This document shows positions 25,946 through 37,852 of a stretch of 64,000 nt of DNA, piece by piece (within the stretch, counting starts at the first letter, position 1; every line of letters begins with the position of its first letter). The stretch comes from Russula earlei (lineage: Eukaryota; Basidiomycota; Agaricomycetes; Russulales; Russulaceae). The position numbers were made by a program, and so were the translations under genes. The notes beneath the pieces were generated by a model, which was not told where the DNA came from, did no database searches, and was given only the letters and a program-made list of their open reading frames with translations. Where the stretch lies: the NCBI GenBank assembly GCA_025769875.1, contig JAGFNK010000008.1, forward strand, positions 248,001 through 312,000, written 5' to 3'.

Positions 25946-26674
25946 TTATGATGAGTTGTACACATTGACGGAAGATTTGGCCCTATTATAACTTCTACGA
26001 AAGCATTGAACTAGAGTCAACACGATACTTCTCGGCACACCTCGAAACTTCCAATTACGTCCTCTCTGGCCACTCCTTCCACGCCCTATCGAAGGCTGGC
26101 TCTGCTTCTGCTCCTCCCTTGTTTCAGGATAAGTCGCCCTAACGAGCTCGACGGCCGCCTCGATAAGCTCACGATCCGTCCCAAACGTAGTGCGCTTGAG
26201 CGCCTCGTCAACGCCATAAAACGCACTCTCAAACCTCTCGTTGGCGGTCTGCGTGCCGTCGACCTTGTCCGCGCCGGTGCGCACGGTGACGAACCACCAG
26301 ATGACTTTGACGGGCGCGTCGTCGGGCCGGCGCAGCGTGAGCATGAACGGCTCCTTCTCGCATCGGCGCACGAGCGAGGGCACTGCCGGCGTTTGTTGGC
26401 CCGCCACGGTCGCGACCGTGGTCATGTCCAGCGGGAGCAGCCTACAAGGGTACCCCGTCTCCTCGTATGTCTCCCGCGCCGCGGCCTCGGCCACGTCCTC
26501 TCCGCGGTCCTTGTGGCCTTTGGGCAGCACCCACTCATCACGTCCGTCACGCGCAGTGCGGTGTAGAAGGCAGATTTCGAGCGGCGCGAGTGTGGATTGG
26601 ATCAGGATAGACCCGCCGCAGGCGGCAAAGTTGGACGCTGAGAATTGCTCTGTGGGATATCTGCGCTCCGCCAT
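25946..26674 (-). CDS. Nudix hydrolase
   Basis: An intronless-looking protein of 242 residues starting at ATG 26674 (MAERRYPTEQFSASNFAACG). The Nudix box is complete around residues 53-75: GHKDRGEDVAEAAARETYEE followed by TGY, matching G-x5-E-x7-RE-x2-EE-x-G, with Thr where a hydrophobic residue is usual after RE. The region before it (GGSILIQSTLAPLEICLLHR, then WVLPKGHKDRG) resembles fungal Nudix proteins near the diadenosine/diphosphoinositol polyphosphate group, which remove nucleoside-diphosphate-linked or inositol pyrophosphates; the substrate is inference. The C-terminal 45 residues are basic and low in complexity (SQPSIGRGRSGQRGRNW) and may include read-through past an unrecognised intron. 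It is the only clear gene between the DENN gene and the CHAT pseudogene. Confidence 0.85.
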   Translation of the reverse strand: MAERRYPTEQFSASNFAACGGSILIQSTLAPLEICLLHRTARDGRDEWVLPKGHKDRGEDVAEAAARETYEETGYPCRLLPLDMTTVATVAGQQTPAVPSLVRRCEKEPFMLTLRRPDDAPVKVIWWFVTVRTGADKVDGTQTANERFESAFYGVDEALKRTTFGTDRELIEAAVELVRATYPETREEQKQSQPSIGRGRSGQRGRNWKFRGVPRSIVLTLVQCFRRSYNRAKSSVNVYNSS

Positions 26675-26888
26675 GGTCTCCTCTTTTCGTTTCTCACACT
26701 AGGGGGTTGTGCGAACGGTGGCGGATGGAGGTGGGTTATGAAAGCGAGAAGAAGGCATGGGGAAGGACAACATTAAAATATCCAAGTCCAAGGACAAGGA
26801 ATGTGTGTATTCGTGACGGTCCGTTAGACCGAATCAAGTTTTCGGCTCACATTCAGCTCCACCCCCTCCATTTCGGGACGCGATCAGG

Positions 26889-28728
26889 ATGGTCAACATC
26901 GTTGCGCCTACCTTACCATGCGATCTTACCAACACGGCGGACGTTGAACCAGCGATCGGATATTATCGACTTGTCCTCGCTTCTTACCACCCAACTAGTT
27001 CAACGGCAACTTTTGCTGGCTGGAGCCTAGCAGAGGTCCTTGGCATGGCCTTTTCGCACACCAATAAAACCGACTACCTCGACGAATCAATTTCTTAGCC
27101 CTCTATAGCTCGGCCAGAGTACCACTTGGTGCAAGTCGTATACTTGATCTCGTGTCTTTGCATCCGTTTCGACCTGCTCCATCACTTAGATGAAGCCATG
27201 CAGCTATTCCATGTGACAGCCAAACATAAAAGTGCGAATGTCCAACGCCAGTTCCAGATTTCGTCTGAGTGGGCGGAGCTTGCACACATGCACGGACACC
27301 ACCGTGCCATGTCATCGATGCAAGACTCTCTTACATTCACACCAACGCTTGATACGCAACATTTCCAACTTGTTTTCATGCGCCGTCATTACAAAGTGCC
27401 GTTGGGCTATGCATCATATCACATCCATGCAGGTCGACTCCTCGAGGCCATCGAAATATTTGAACAAGGAAAAGCCCTACTTTGGTCCGAGATGCGTGGC
27501 CTTCGTACCTCAGTTGATCAAATTCGCGCAGCCAACTCGCATCTGGCGGATAAATCGTGGCAATCAATAGGAACCTTGTTGTTAATAAGCGATGGTCGGT
27601 GGAAATGATGAAGGTATGACCTTGAAGGGATGGACGGAATTGGATATCTCCTGTTCAAGCAATGGATCGTCGTGACAATCTTATATCTCTGAGGCGATCC
27701 CTTCCAGGATTTGAGTCTTTCATGAAGACACCTTCCTCACTTTGGCTGCTTTGCATGGGCCCATAATCATCATCAATCATTCCAAATGGCGTTCTGACAT
27801 CATCATTCTTCGCCACAATTTCCCCCCTTCCCTTATCACCGCCACCAGCGATTTTTACCACTGTGCAATAGAATTCAGGGATCGGCTCATGACGTGCTGA
27901 ATCGAGCATGGTCTCGACTCAAAGCAATACGAACGTATCCTATGCTCCATACTTGGCGGCCTTTATGATCTCGTCGGCCGGCCAGTTATCGAGAGGCTCC
28001 GGACACTGAATGCACCTGAACAATCCAGAGTTTGGTGGTGTCCTTTGTCTGTGTTTTGTTTGCGCCCCTGCACGCGATGGGTCCAATTCCATCAGATGAT
28101 GGTCTCAAGCGGTATTTCTTCGACCTATACATTCCCTATACCCCCACACTATCTGGACTCATCGAATCGCGAGATTTCACTTTCCTCATTGCCAGAGACT
28201 TTTGCTATACAACAACTCAATACGAAGGTAACAGCACTTATGTCAAGCGAGGCAACACCTTCGGCCGTGATGGAGAGCCTCCGAGACCATCAATTCTCGC
28301 ATCTTGTGTGCCATGGAAGGCTAGAAGATGGGAAGCCATTTGAAGCTTCCTTCCAACTTCACGATGGCAATCGTCTTACACTAATTGACCTCATTCGATC
28401 CCAATTTCCTACTGCCGAGTTTGCATTCCTCTCAGCTTGTCATACCGCACAGATGACAGAGGGAAGCATTGCTGATGAGGCACTGCACCTTACGGCGGCG
28501 ATGCAATGCTGTGGATTTCGAAGTGTAGTCGGGACAATGTGGGGGATGGCCGATGCTGATGGACCAGATCTGGTTGAAACCTTCCACAGGTCGATGTTCT
28601 CGAACAAACAAGCAGGGAAACCATATCACGAGAGATCTGCAAGGGCCCTCCGGGATGCAGTGCGACGATTAAGAAAGAATCAGGTTCCTTTAGAGCGATG
28701 GGTGAACTTTGTCCATTATGATGCATGA
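26889..28728 (+). pseudogene. Decayed TPR-CHAT protein gene
   Basis: The order of blocks is that of the basidiomycete TPR-CHAT family: TPR-like segments (TDYLDESIS near 27085; LDEAMQLFHVTAKHKSAN at 27187), a linker with EIFEQGKALLWSEMRGLRT (27460), the pre-CHAT region (GPIIIINHSKWRSDIIILRH near 27760; VWWCP near 28040; FAPLHAMGPIPSDDGLKRYF at 28060) and an intact-looking CHAT end with the His of HLVCHGRLE (28300) and Cys of FAFLSACHTAQM (28425), the caspase-like dyad. It is broken: an in-frame TGA follows RDRLMTC (about 27897), the frame changes between 28040 and 28070 and again near 28170, part of the pre-CHAT region is missing, and the usual long TPR N-terminus is absent. The stop is at 28728. 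Introns could explain some shifts but not the stop and the missing segment together. Confidence 0.75.
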
Positions 28729-30169
28729 TTCGCGATTGTCTGTCAGTGGGTCACGTTTGTCTTGCTGAAGTGGCGACACTCACTACTGCAATCCTAGGGG
28801 AACGTCGGCCGACCAACATGTATGACTTAAGGAAGGGCTACTCAGGCAGCGCACAAGCGGTGCGCGGTATTCACCTTCTCTTGAACTCGAAGTTGACCTT
28901 CTCACTGGCGACCAGTGTTTCGAATCTCTCTCTCTCTCGCAATCACCCGCACGCTTTACCTCTTCGCGTGTACCCGCTACAACGTTTATAACCCTCCCAC
29001 TTCGCCCCATTCCTGTCTTATTCCTATCTTAGACTCTTTACTGCGGTGTCACTGATGAACGCGTCTGTGATCTCCGAGCTCTTTCAAACGAAACCATTAG
29101 AAGGCTCAGATCCACATCAGTAACGTCGCTTTCCCCCCACGAAGCACGTGCGTGCTGATCAACGCTCAATGTGCCAGATATGTGTTACTCCTGCTCTCAA
29201 GGAGCCTCCTAGTTTCTCGAACCAATCTCTTGTCAATTCAGATTTACGCTTCTGCATCAGCGGCTCATCGTCACATCCAGACTCCGCGATCCGCTCGATG
29301 GGTCGTTCGTTCTTGTCGGGAACGGTCCCGCTACTTGAGAGGAAGGATGGATCGGAGGATCGGAGGAGCATCCAAGCGTATTGAGGACATGGGATGCACG
29401 AGTCTGGATGATGACAACCCAGTGTTATCACGTAGCAGGACGTTATTATATTGCATGGCCGGAGTGCGGAGTATATTGGCAGAAGTTAAATGTGAATGTA
29501 TGCCGAAATGAAGGCAAGTCCGATCACTACCGTCTAGGTGGTAGGATACGTATTGGCCGCCGACTTGTGAGTAACCACCAACACGGTTGTCGCTGTGGAT
29601 CACCCGTGAGTGCAAGCGAATGTCCTTGTTTGGTATATGACTTCTGAGCGATATGAGCACTGTAGTAGGCTGTTCAAGCCCTCCTATGGCATTGTAGTTT
29701 AGATCAAGCTAAGCCTGAAGGATCATATGCCAGCGGTGACATATGCAACCGTTTCGAAAGAGACCATCAGGGTAGGGTTCTGATATGGAGCACTGCAAGC
29801 AACAGGCAAGAGTAAGGACACGGAAAGTGTATTTTTTTTTCAGGAATCGATGGGCGCGTGATGTGTGGGAGGACGATCAATCCGAACAAACGAGCCCTAC
29901 GTCTCGCTAAACTGCCCCAGAACCGTCCAGAACCGTCATCAAGGTCCGTTGCCCTGAGAGTTCGAGTTGTTGTACGGAAAAGGCATTTTAGTAAGACGGG
30001 CGACTAAAAGAGTGTACTGTCAAACGTACGCACAGCCTACGTACGACTAGATATAGGATGGATATATATACAGGATGGCTATATACACTTAGTGTCTATG
30101 ATATATCGAGGCAACGTCATAAATCGTCTGGTCATGATGGGGTATTAGAGATGCACAGCATGTCAAGCC
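28729..30169. other. Intergenic stretch of 1.4 kb without a supported gene
   Basis: Open frames here (for example 29148-29640, both strands) have no recognisable motif. A TA-rich stretch near 30040-30110 and a short direct repeat (agaaccgtcc near 29921-29940) were seen. The right end probably holds the 3' UTR of the NIPA gene. Confidence 0.45.
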
Positions 30170-32062
30170 CTAAGATCCCTCTCTCCTCCCTCCAACAATA
30201 AGACCCCTCAGCCACTTCCATCGTCCCCGTGCCAGGCCAGTCCTCTCATTCTCTCCAGCCCCAGCTTCCTGAACGTCCCGGCCAACCGCAACCCCAGGCC
30301 CAGACAGAACACCGTCGCTCACGATCCGCCGCGTGCGCACACGTCTGATGGCATCGTCCCACGAGGTCCCTACAGTTTGTCCGCTGACGCCCCTGCGCCT
30401 ATCGCGCGGAAGAAGCACAAACCCTGGACTTGCGGGTGACAGCCCAATCGAGAACACCGGGGCAGGCACAGAAGAGGGCGGGGAAGAGACAGGCATTGTG
30501 CCGCCGTACGAGACTTGTCCGGAGTGAAGGGGGTGCGTGCGTCGGCGTGGGCTCAAAGGCGAATGAGGGGGGGATAACGTCGCGGTTTCCGAGCGAGACC
30601 GGATGTGCTCGTGCTCGAGCGTTTGCGGACGTGGAGGGGGGGCCGGAGAGGGGTTGAACGCCGGAAGGGAACCCTCATCGGTGGCGGCCCCATCTTCGGT
30701 AAGCGAGGAGGCCTCAACGTCGTTCTCGCAGGACCATGGACCGACGTTGACTGCTTGAAGACTGACCGCCCAGACGCCACCAAGAAGGACGATGATGCCC
30801 ACAGTGACGAGGAGGAAGATGGGAAGCGGGTAAGAGTGAAACCTGGTCAAAATAGACGAGGCCATTCACAATTGAGGAGATATTATAAAAACAGAACGCC
30901 ACTATGAGAAAAAAAACTTTAGCCCAACAGAAATCGCGGGAAAGTGACACTCACATGGGCACACGATGGTGGGGTCGGCGAGTTTGAGGGCCTTGTGCAG
31001 ATACCAGAGCTGAAGAAGTGCGAACACAACAAGGCCAAGGACGAGCATCCAAGCCTGCCATTGCCAGAACTGATTGTTTCCGTGGATGCTGATGAGTAGG
31101 AGCTCCACACCCGCCTTGGCAAAGACAAGGCACATCCCAGACAGGATGCCAGAAGTGGACGCGTAGGATATTGAAAGAAGGAGGGCCATGGGCGAGGGCG
31201 GGACATTCTTCTGCAAGGTAGAACTTGTAACGGAAACGGTGGATGCTGCTGAGGACGCCGGCGCGCGTTTACGGTCGAGCAGCGGCGTACGCTCGGTGGT
31301 CAAGTCGGTGACGGAGTCGGTGCGGATCAAAAGGGGTGATGGCGGTCTCGATGGAAGCCGGCGGGAGTATGAGTACTCGGCAAGATGCGTCTAGATGATA
31401 GTCGGTCAATGATATTTGTCGCGTAATATCGCATATTGCTGCTGCTTACAATCGCTAGGCAAACGAGGACCGCGAATCCTAGTAGGATGAAATACGCTAC
31501 GAATGCTGGGCGACAAAAGAGGACGAGTAGGTCTTCGATCGAGTGGTTGGGTTCTGGCACTATGCCGAATATTGCGATGAGGACAGCACCTCCCGCGATG
31601 AGGAAGGTGCCGAGGATCATCCAGAGGGAAAACACATCGCCAAGGATGAAAAAGGCAAAGAAGGCGTTCCACAGGAGGGAAACGGCCCCGAGAGGGGCAA
31701 GGATAACGACCGGAAGGGAGGCAATTTGAAACACCGAGCCGAGGATGTTGGAGGAGATGAAGATGACTGGAGATGATCGGTCAGATGGTGATACGGACGC
31801 AGGGTCAGAGACGTACGGAATCCAAGTAACCATAGCCTGAGTGTGTATGCGTGAGCGATGAGCATTAATCGTAGATCGGACGAGGGAACACTCACGGGCG
31901 ACGGTGCTCCACGCGTTGGAGGTGGTCCGGGAGGGCTTGGTTGAGGACATGGCTCTTGCGTTGTATTGTGAGACCTAGGCTCTGTACGCAAGAAGCAAGA
32001 AGGCCGACGACGATACCGGCCGCAATAGATATGCCGCCATCGCTGGCGGAGAGGGCGTGCAT
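30170..32062 (-). CDS. NIPA-family magnesium transporter-like membrane protein
   Basis: Exon 1 from ATG 32062 reads MHALSASDGGISIAAGIVVG then LLASCVQSLGLTIQRKSHVL, the N-terminal helix and basic loop of NIPA proteins. Further blocks: SLPVVILAPLGAVSLLWNAF (31710), then FSLWMILGTFLIAGGAVLIA, MALLLSISYASTSGILSGMC (31190), and NISSIVNGLVYFDQVSLL near 30880. About nine hydrophobic segments match the family (DUF803/EamA-like). NIPA proteins are membrane carriers linked to Mg2+ in animals; the fungal substrate is not established. The C-terminal 180 residues form a cytosolic, Pro/Ser/Arg-rich tail unlike the short animal tail. Introns occur near 31905, 31800, 31390 and 30930. The start is 145 bases from the divergent start of the next gene, so the promoter is shared. 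Confidence 0.88.
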
Positions 32063-32206
32063 GAGAGAGCAGAATGTGTGTTTGAACGGGCGTTTTGGGT
32101 GTGTAACGACCCCCAGCCACGTTTTGTTCTCTTTTCGTCACCAGCGCTCACCGCTCACCACTGGCTGTGCCGCTGCCTACGGATCCCATTTTCGTTTCGA
32201 CAGCTC

Positions 32207-34280
32207 ATGTACTCTGAAAAGCTTCTGCGCAAGTTACTCGCGTGCCCGTTTGGTCCCTACCTCGAGGAGACCGTTCTCAGCGACAGATGCAAGTTCACGC
32301 CGACGCGGCCTCTGTCGCTCGAGGACTTTCAAATGGCATACAACGACGAACCGATGGGGTAAGTGTGGCCGCTCACTCCGCAGAAATCCTCAAAGGGGCA
32401 AGCTCTGACAGCAGAACACAGCTTCGATCGCACAGAGTTTGACAGCGATTCCACTCCGTTGAATGTGGCACATCTGCCACCAATTCCACCGGGCTCCCGT
32501 GTCCTGTTTCGCGGCGTTCTCTCGGTCCATGCCCTCTCCCATCTCTCAGACAAGGGTCTTTCATATCTCAACAATGACTTTCAGCAGCGGATCACAAGAT
32601 CCGCTGTAAACGGGGTGCTCGGCGCCCGGGGCCTCGCTTCCGCGGACTTGGAGTCGACTTTTGCTCTGAGGGCTGAAGCAAAAGGATGTCCCCGAGGCTG
32701 AAAAATACAACATAAGGGTACTTGTCCAGGGCTATATGCACTTGACCGCAAGCTTCATGAGATGTAAGTTCATAATGCATTCATTCGGTTGACTGCGAAA
32801 CTTTATCTGATGCCTTCGCAATTTGCAGCTGATCTTGCTCCTGATGGATTGATTTTCCACTCTGCAAATGCTGCCAAGAACAAGTAAGTTTTGTGTTTAA
32901 GCTTTTTGATTTTGGTGTTGAGTGGGAATAGGTTTCGTGTCTATCAGATCATTTCGATGGACATTGAAACATACAGTCTATCCAGAAGCTTTCTCTTTCG
33001 ACATCACACCCTAAGGGTCATGAGAGACATTCTGAACAACCAGGGTGCTAGAGTCTCTGCACAGAGATGCACTCCTCAATGGTTCATTGACCAATACCTT
33101 CACCACTATGCTTACCCATCTCATAGCAGATGGCAGCGAATCAACTATTTGGAAGGGGCAGCAAGTTCTGATGATGACTCAAGCCATTATCAGATTCCTG
33201 ATGATCACCCCCCTGATGCTCAAACCCACAGGCCAAGACATCTTCGCAGGGTTCATAAGAATGAGGTTTGGAGTATCTTTGTGTCTCACTCTGAGTGGAT
33301 TATGTCTCTTGTGGAGAAGCACAAGGACCTTAAGAGCAAGGTGAACACCCAGTCATGGAGGATCTTTCTTATGCAGGTCCCACAACTCAGAAAGGGGGCA
33401 ATATTAGATGAAGACACAAATGGAAGGTGGGGCCTCAAGGATGACTACAATGAGACTGGGAACACAGTCACAGGGAATGCCTCATCTTTACCTCTTCCTG
33501 TGCCTAAGGTGGATTCCTCATCAAGGAGTTATAAGAAGAAGAAAAAGTCATCCTTCAAAGTATGAGGTTTTTCCTGCCAATTCTATCAACATTCATTTAT
33601 TTTTTAGGTTGTTGTCCCAGTCATGCAAACTCATTCAATACCTCCTTCCCAGGGCACTATCACTGCCCCTAAGGCTGAAGATCAGCTTGATAATATCTAT
33701 GACTCTGACTTTACACAGGGGTCTCCATCTCCAACCTCTTACCATGCCACCACCACTTCTTGGCCTAAAAGCTCTGATACTGCTTGTGCACCTGCCCTTG
33801 ACCCCTCACTTTATGCCCTTCTCCCACCTGAGCTTTTTGTTGCCCCCTTACTTCCAACTGACATGCTTTGGCAATGCACTATAGGGGGAATATGCTCATA
33901 TGTGATCGACATGTGCTCCCCTTCAGCTGACAACCTCAAGATCATTAATGCAGTTTTCCCTCAAGAATTCACTCAATTCCTTGAAAAGGGATGGAAGGGC
34001 AATGATGAGCAAGTATACATGATGTTCTATGAAATGGTGGATGCACACTACAAGGATCATCTAAAGGAGTTGGACATCAAGCATGTTGTGCGAGATGGTG
34101 ATGCCGTAAGTCATTCCACTTGTGTGCGCTAAGTCTGCTGAACTATGTATGACCCAGAGCACCTTTGAATGGATCCACCCTCAGCATCATAGGCCATGGC
34201 CGCCGCAGAAATGGAAGCTGATGAGGGCGTCCAGACAGCAATCAAGAGTCAAGCAGGAATCGCGATCACCGGATATTTGA
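32207..34280 (+). CDS. Seven-exon gene of unknown function with CpG-poor middle exons
   Basis: I could chain seven exons with matching phases: 32207-32358, 32422-32605, 32685-32763, 32829-32883, 32932-33559, 33608-34105 and 34158-34280, giving 1,719 bases (572 residues). All introns have GT-AG ends and mostly strong donors (gtaagt, gtaaac, gtatga). The protein starts MYSEKLLRKLLACPFGPYLE, passes LVQGYMHLTASFMRSDLAPD and VYQIISMDIETYSLSRSFLF, has a Lys run (SYKKKKKSSFK) at the exon 5 end, and finishes in a basic tail (KWKLMRASRQQSRVKQE). I recognise no domain; there is no signal peptide or membrane segment. Exons 4-6 nearly lack CpG while exons 1-2 are CpG-rich, so the gene may join old and foreign or formerly methylated DNA. 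It converges on HSP104. Confidence 0.65.
32764..34130. other. CpG-depleted segment
   Basis: Exon 6 (498 bases, 33608-34105) holds only two CpG dinucleotides by my count, while exon 1 of the same gene (152 bases, 32207-32358) holds about sixteen. Introns inside the segment are also poor in CpG. CpG returns abruptly around 34190. TpG and CpA are abundant, as expected from deamination of methylated C. Confidence 0.8.
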
Positions 34281-34469
34281 TCTTCGCTTCGTGCCATGGC
34301 CATCACATCACCCTGGCGTTGGTGCGCACTTCTTACGCCCGGTTCGAATCCATCGGTCATCGTGCGGAGATCATAAATGATGGGTTTATATCTTGTCGTA
34401 CACTACAGTGTTCACGTCGCTACTCTAGTCCTACAAAGACAGTGCCTCGCCGCTCGTCAAAGTCGTTCG

Positions 34470-37400
34470 TTAGTCCATCTCCTCGATGTGAAGATCGTCA
34501 TCGTCATCGTCGCCGCCATAGTCTACGTCCATACCGTCGACTTCATCTCCCGCGTGATTCGCAAAGATGTGCAGCCGGTTGCGAGGGCCGTCAAAACCGA
34601 CGCGGACGGTCTCTCCATCCCGTACACGGTCGGCGAGGAGCATGACGGACAGGGGATTGAGCAGGTCCGTCTGAATCGCCCTGTTCAGCGGACGCGCTCC
34701 GTAGGCGGGCGAATAGCCGCGCGCCGCGAGATAGCTTTTCGCCTCGTCGTCGACCTGAAGGGCCACCTTGCGCTCGGAGAGGCGGTCCTGCACCTCTTTA
34801 AGGCGCAGGTCAACGATGTGCAAGATATTCCTTTGAGAAAGCGTGCGCTGAGCGTACGTTCGTCAGCAACGGCGTCGCACATCAAGCCACGACAGATGCC
34901 ACTCACGAAGATGATGATCTCGTCGACGCGGTTGATGAACTCGGGCGGGAAGTGGGCTTGAATGGCGTTCAGCACGAGCTGCCTTGTTTGGGGTCGCACG
35001 GGCCCTTCGCCCATGTCGTTCAGATAGGCCGCGCCGAGGTTGCTCGTCATCACGATCACGGTGTTGCGGAAGTCGACGACCCGACCCTGGCCATCGGTGA
35101 GGCGACCGTCGTCCAGAACCTGGAGGAACAGCGTGACGAATTCGCGCGACGCCTTCTCGATCTCGTCGATGAGAACGATGCAGTACGGTTTGCGCCGGAC
35201 GTATTCCGTCAACTGTCCGCCAGAGTCGTGCCCGACATAGCCAGGGGGCGCGCCGATGAGTCGTGAGATAGAGTGTTTCTCCGAGTATTCCGAGCCATCA
35301 ATGCGGATCATGGCATCCGGGGAATCGAAGAGGAGTGTTGCGAGCTGCGACGGTCGTGAATGAGAAGATTTTCGAACAGTGGGGCGCATTGATGCTTACC
35401 GTTTTGCTTAGAAGGGTCTTGCCCGTGCCAGAAGGGCCAGCCATCAGGAAGCTGGCAATCGGCCTTTGGGCATTCCCTAGGCCGCTACGCGACAAGCGAA
35501 TTGCGTTGGCAACTGCCTTCACGGCCTCGGGTTGGCCCACTACGCTTTCTGATAAGATTTTCTCCATGCGTAGCAACTTCTCCTTCTCTGTGGACATCAG
35601 ACGAGTGACGGGGATCGACGTCCAACGAGCCACGATCTCGGAAATTTGCTCCGGGGTGACAATGTCAGCACCTCCGAGACTTGCCTTTTCATCTTCCGCC
35701 TGCTTTGTGGTGAGAGATTCCAGGCGGTGCTGCAGGTCTGGCAGGGCATAGTATCGAAGGTCTGAAGCCGTACCCAGGTCATACCTGAAAAGCCAAATCG
35801 GTGGACATCATGGCAAAGTTGGAGCGGGTGACGTCGTACCTTCTCTCCGCCTCATCGGCTTTTGCTTTTAATTCGTCGATCCTCTTTCGAATCCTATTGA
35901 CCTCGTCGCCGCGGGACTTCTCGTTCTCGTACGCAGCGACGAGGGGAGCGAGTCTCTCGCCCACTTCTGCAATGGCCTTGCGGGCTACGTGCAGTCGCTC
36001 TTTTGAAGCCTCGTCCTTTTCGCGCTCAAGAGCATGGATCTCTACCTCGAGCTCGAGCTTCCGGCGTTGGAGTTTATCGATCTCTTCCGGAGCAGTTTCG
36101 CGGGTCACGCGGACGCTACGTGAAACGGTCACTGATGTGGCGTCAAACGTCCAAAAAGAAAGACATACCTCGCACACGCCTCGTCTACCAAGTCGATGGC
36201 GGAGTCGGGGAGCCGTCGGGCGGTGAGATAACGATGCGCCAACGTGGCCGCCGCGATGAGGGCGCCGTCGAGGATCCGCACGCCGTGATGAACTTCGTAC
36301 TTTTCGCGAATGCCGCGGAGGATGCTGATGGTCTCGGGGACGGTGGGCTCGTTGACCAACACCTGAGCGAACCGACGCTCCAGTGCGGCGTCGGTCTCGA
36401 TGTACTTGCGGTATTCTGCCAGAGTCGTCGCGCCGATGCAGCGCAGCTTTCCGCGAGCCAGGAGCGGCTTGAACAGGTTGGCGGCGTCCATGCCGCCGCC
36501 TTCGGATCCGCGGCCGGCCATGATGAGGTGGAGCTCGTCGATGAAGAGGATGACGCCGGGACCGCCGTCGGCGGCGGCCTTCTCCACTTCGTTCAAGACG
36601 GATTTGATGCGCTCCTCGTATTCGCCTTTGTACTTGGCGCCAGCCATGAGCGCGCCCATGTCGAGGGAGAAGACGCGAGCAATGAGGGAAGCAGGGACGT
36701 CGCGGTTGACGATGCGCTGCGCGAGTCCCTCGGCGATGGAGGTCTTGCCGACGCCTGGTTCGCCGATGAGAACGGGGTTGTTCTTTGTCCTTTAGAGGGG
36801 GACGGGGGGAAGTCAGAAGACGAAAGGAAGGATGCGGTGAAACGCGAGCTTTGCGGCACATACCTTCTGCAGAGGATACGAACGACGCGACGGATCTCGT
36901 TGTCGCGTCCGATCACGGGGTCGATCTTGCCTTCCTCGGCGAGCGCGGTGAGGTCGATCGCGTACTTGCCGAGGGCATCAAACCCTTGCTCGGCAGAACG
37001 ACTCTCGATCCTCCTGTTGCCACGAATTTGTTGGATTGCCGTAATGAGCGCGGCCTCTGTGAGGTCGGCTTCTTTCAGCACGGGGGCAATGGAAGGCGCC
37101 TTGATGAGCGCAGTGAGAATGTGATCCTGCGCGACATACGAGTCGTGCATCGTCTTTTGTAAATTCTGGGCTTCACGCAGCACGCGCGACGTCTCCGACG
37201 CCAAAGAGACGTCATCTGGGGGTGGCGATTGGGAAGGAAGGCGGACAACGACGCGCTGCAGCGCGCGTTTCACGGGGGTCTGCCAGCGGCGTTATTGAGC
37301 GCGGGACGATCCGAATAATAAGTAAGTACTCACGACTTCACCTCCTGCCTTCTGTATCACGGATGCAAAGAGGGGTATCTGAGCCTGCGCCGTGCTTCCG

Positions 37401-37629
37401 AGGTCAGCTGGATCATGGCCAGCGCCTTCGTTCAAGAGTACGAAGCCAAGGTGCGCAGGGTAAACTGCGGTGTGTACGTAAAGGCAACCGGATGAGCGCT
37501 CGGTGTCAATGTGGGATGGGAGAGCAGACAGACGTTACCTTGTGGATTGGCGTGGTCCTTTGCAAGCTGAACGGCGGCTTGCACGGTTGCCTGCGCCTTG
37601 TCTGTGAACAGTTCGAGGTCGATTGCCAT
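34470..37629 (-). CDS. HSP104: Hsp104, ClpB-type protein disaggregase
   Basis: A ring-forming AAA+ ATPase that pulls proteins out of aggregates with Hsp70. Start ATG 37629 ([20 protein letters not shown]). Visible order: Clp N domain; first AAA domain with Walker [10 protein letters not shown] (36770) and Walker [10 protein letters not shown] (36550), pore loop [11 protein letters not shown] (36640); coiled-coil M domain (36100-35850; [19 protein letters not shown]); second AAA domain with Walker A GPSGTGKT (35430), pore loop [10 protein letters not shown] (35240), Walker [10 protein letters not shown] (35170) and [11 protein letters not shown] (34920). The tail is acidic and ends [13 protein letters not shown], as in yeast Hsp104 (cytosolic) rather than the mitochondrial Hsp78. 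Introns near 37540, 37310, 36850, 36170, 35800, 35370 and 34880 keep the frame. A heat-shock element lies about 140 bases upstream of the start. Confidence 0.96.
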
Positions 37630-37769
37630 CGTATTCTGGATTGATGGAAGGTGCCCGTCCAAGGTGCGGCTCCTCATTTTTATATCCTGCATCCTGTGAA
37701 CGAGAACAGTCCTGAAGCCCCTAGCAGCCACTTCTCACTTTCCTTTTTTGGTGTACACCTTCTCGCACA

Positions 37770-37782
37770 TTCCCGAAACTTC
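37770..37782. promoter_or_regulatory. Heat-shock element between HSP104 and NDUFS6
   Basis: Three inverted pentamer units in perfect register, TTC-cc-GAA-ac-TTC, match the Hsf1 consensus nTTCnnGAAnnTTCn. The site is 141 bases upstream of the HSP104 ATG and 71 bases upstream of the NDUFS6 ATG. Regulation of HSP104 by it is expected from the family; any effect on NDUFS6 is open. Confidence 0.75.
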
Positions 37783-37852
37783 CCACGCTCTTAGCCTGCT
37801 TGGGCTGCTCGTGGTGGCCGCCGAGCAACGACAAACGAAAAACGACAAAGGG

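Noticed and set aside
34340..34351. ggttcgaatcc, which resembles a tRNA T-loop
   Set aside because: The flanks do not form the T stem and no acceptor or anticodon arm fits around it.
36003..37124. Long open frame (373 codons) on the plus strand
   Set aside because: It lies wholly opposite HSP104 and arises from its GC-rich codon use; the product has no domain.
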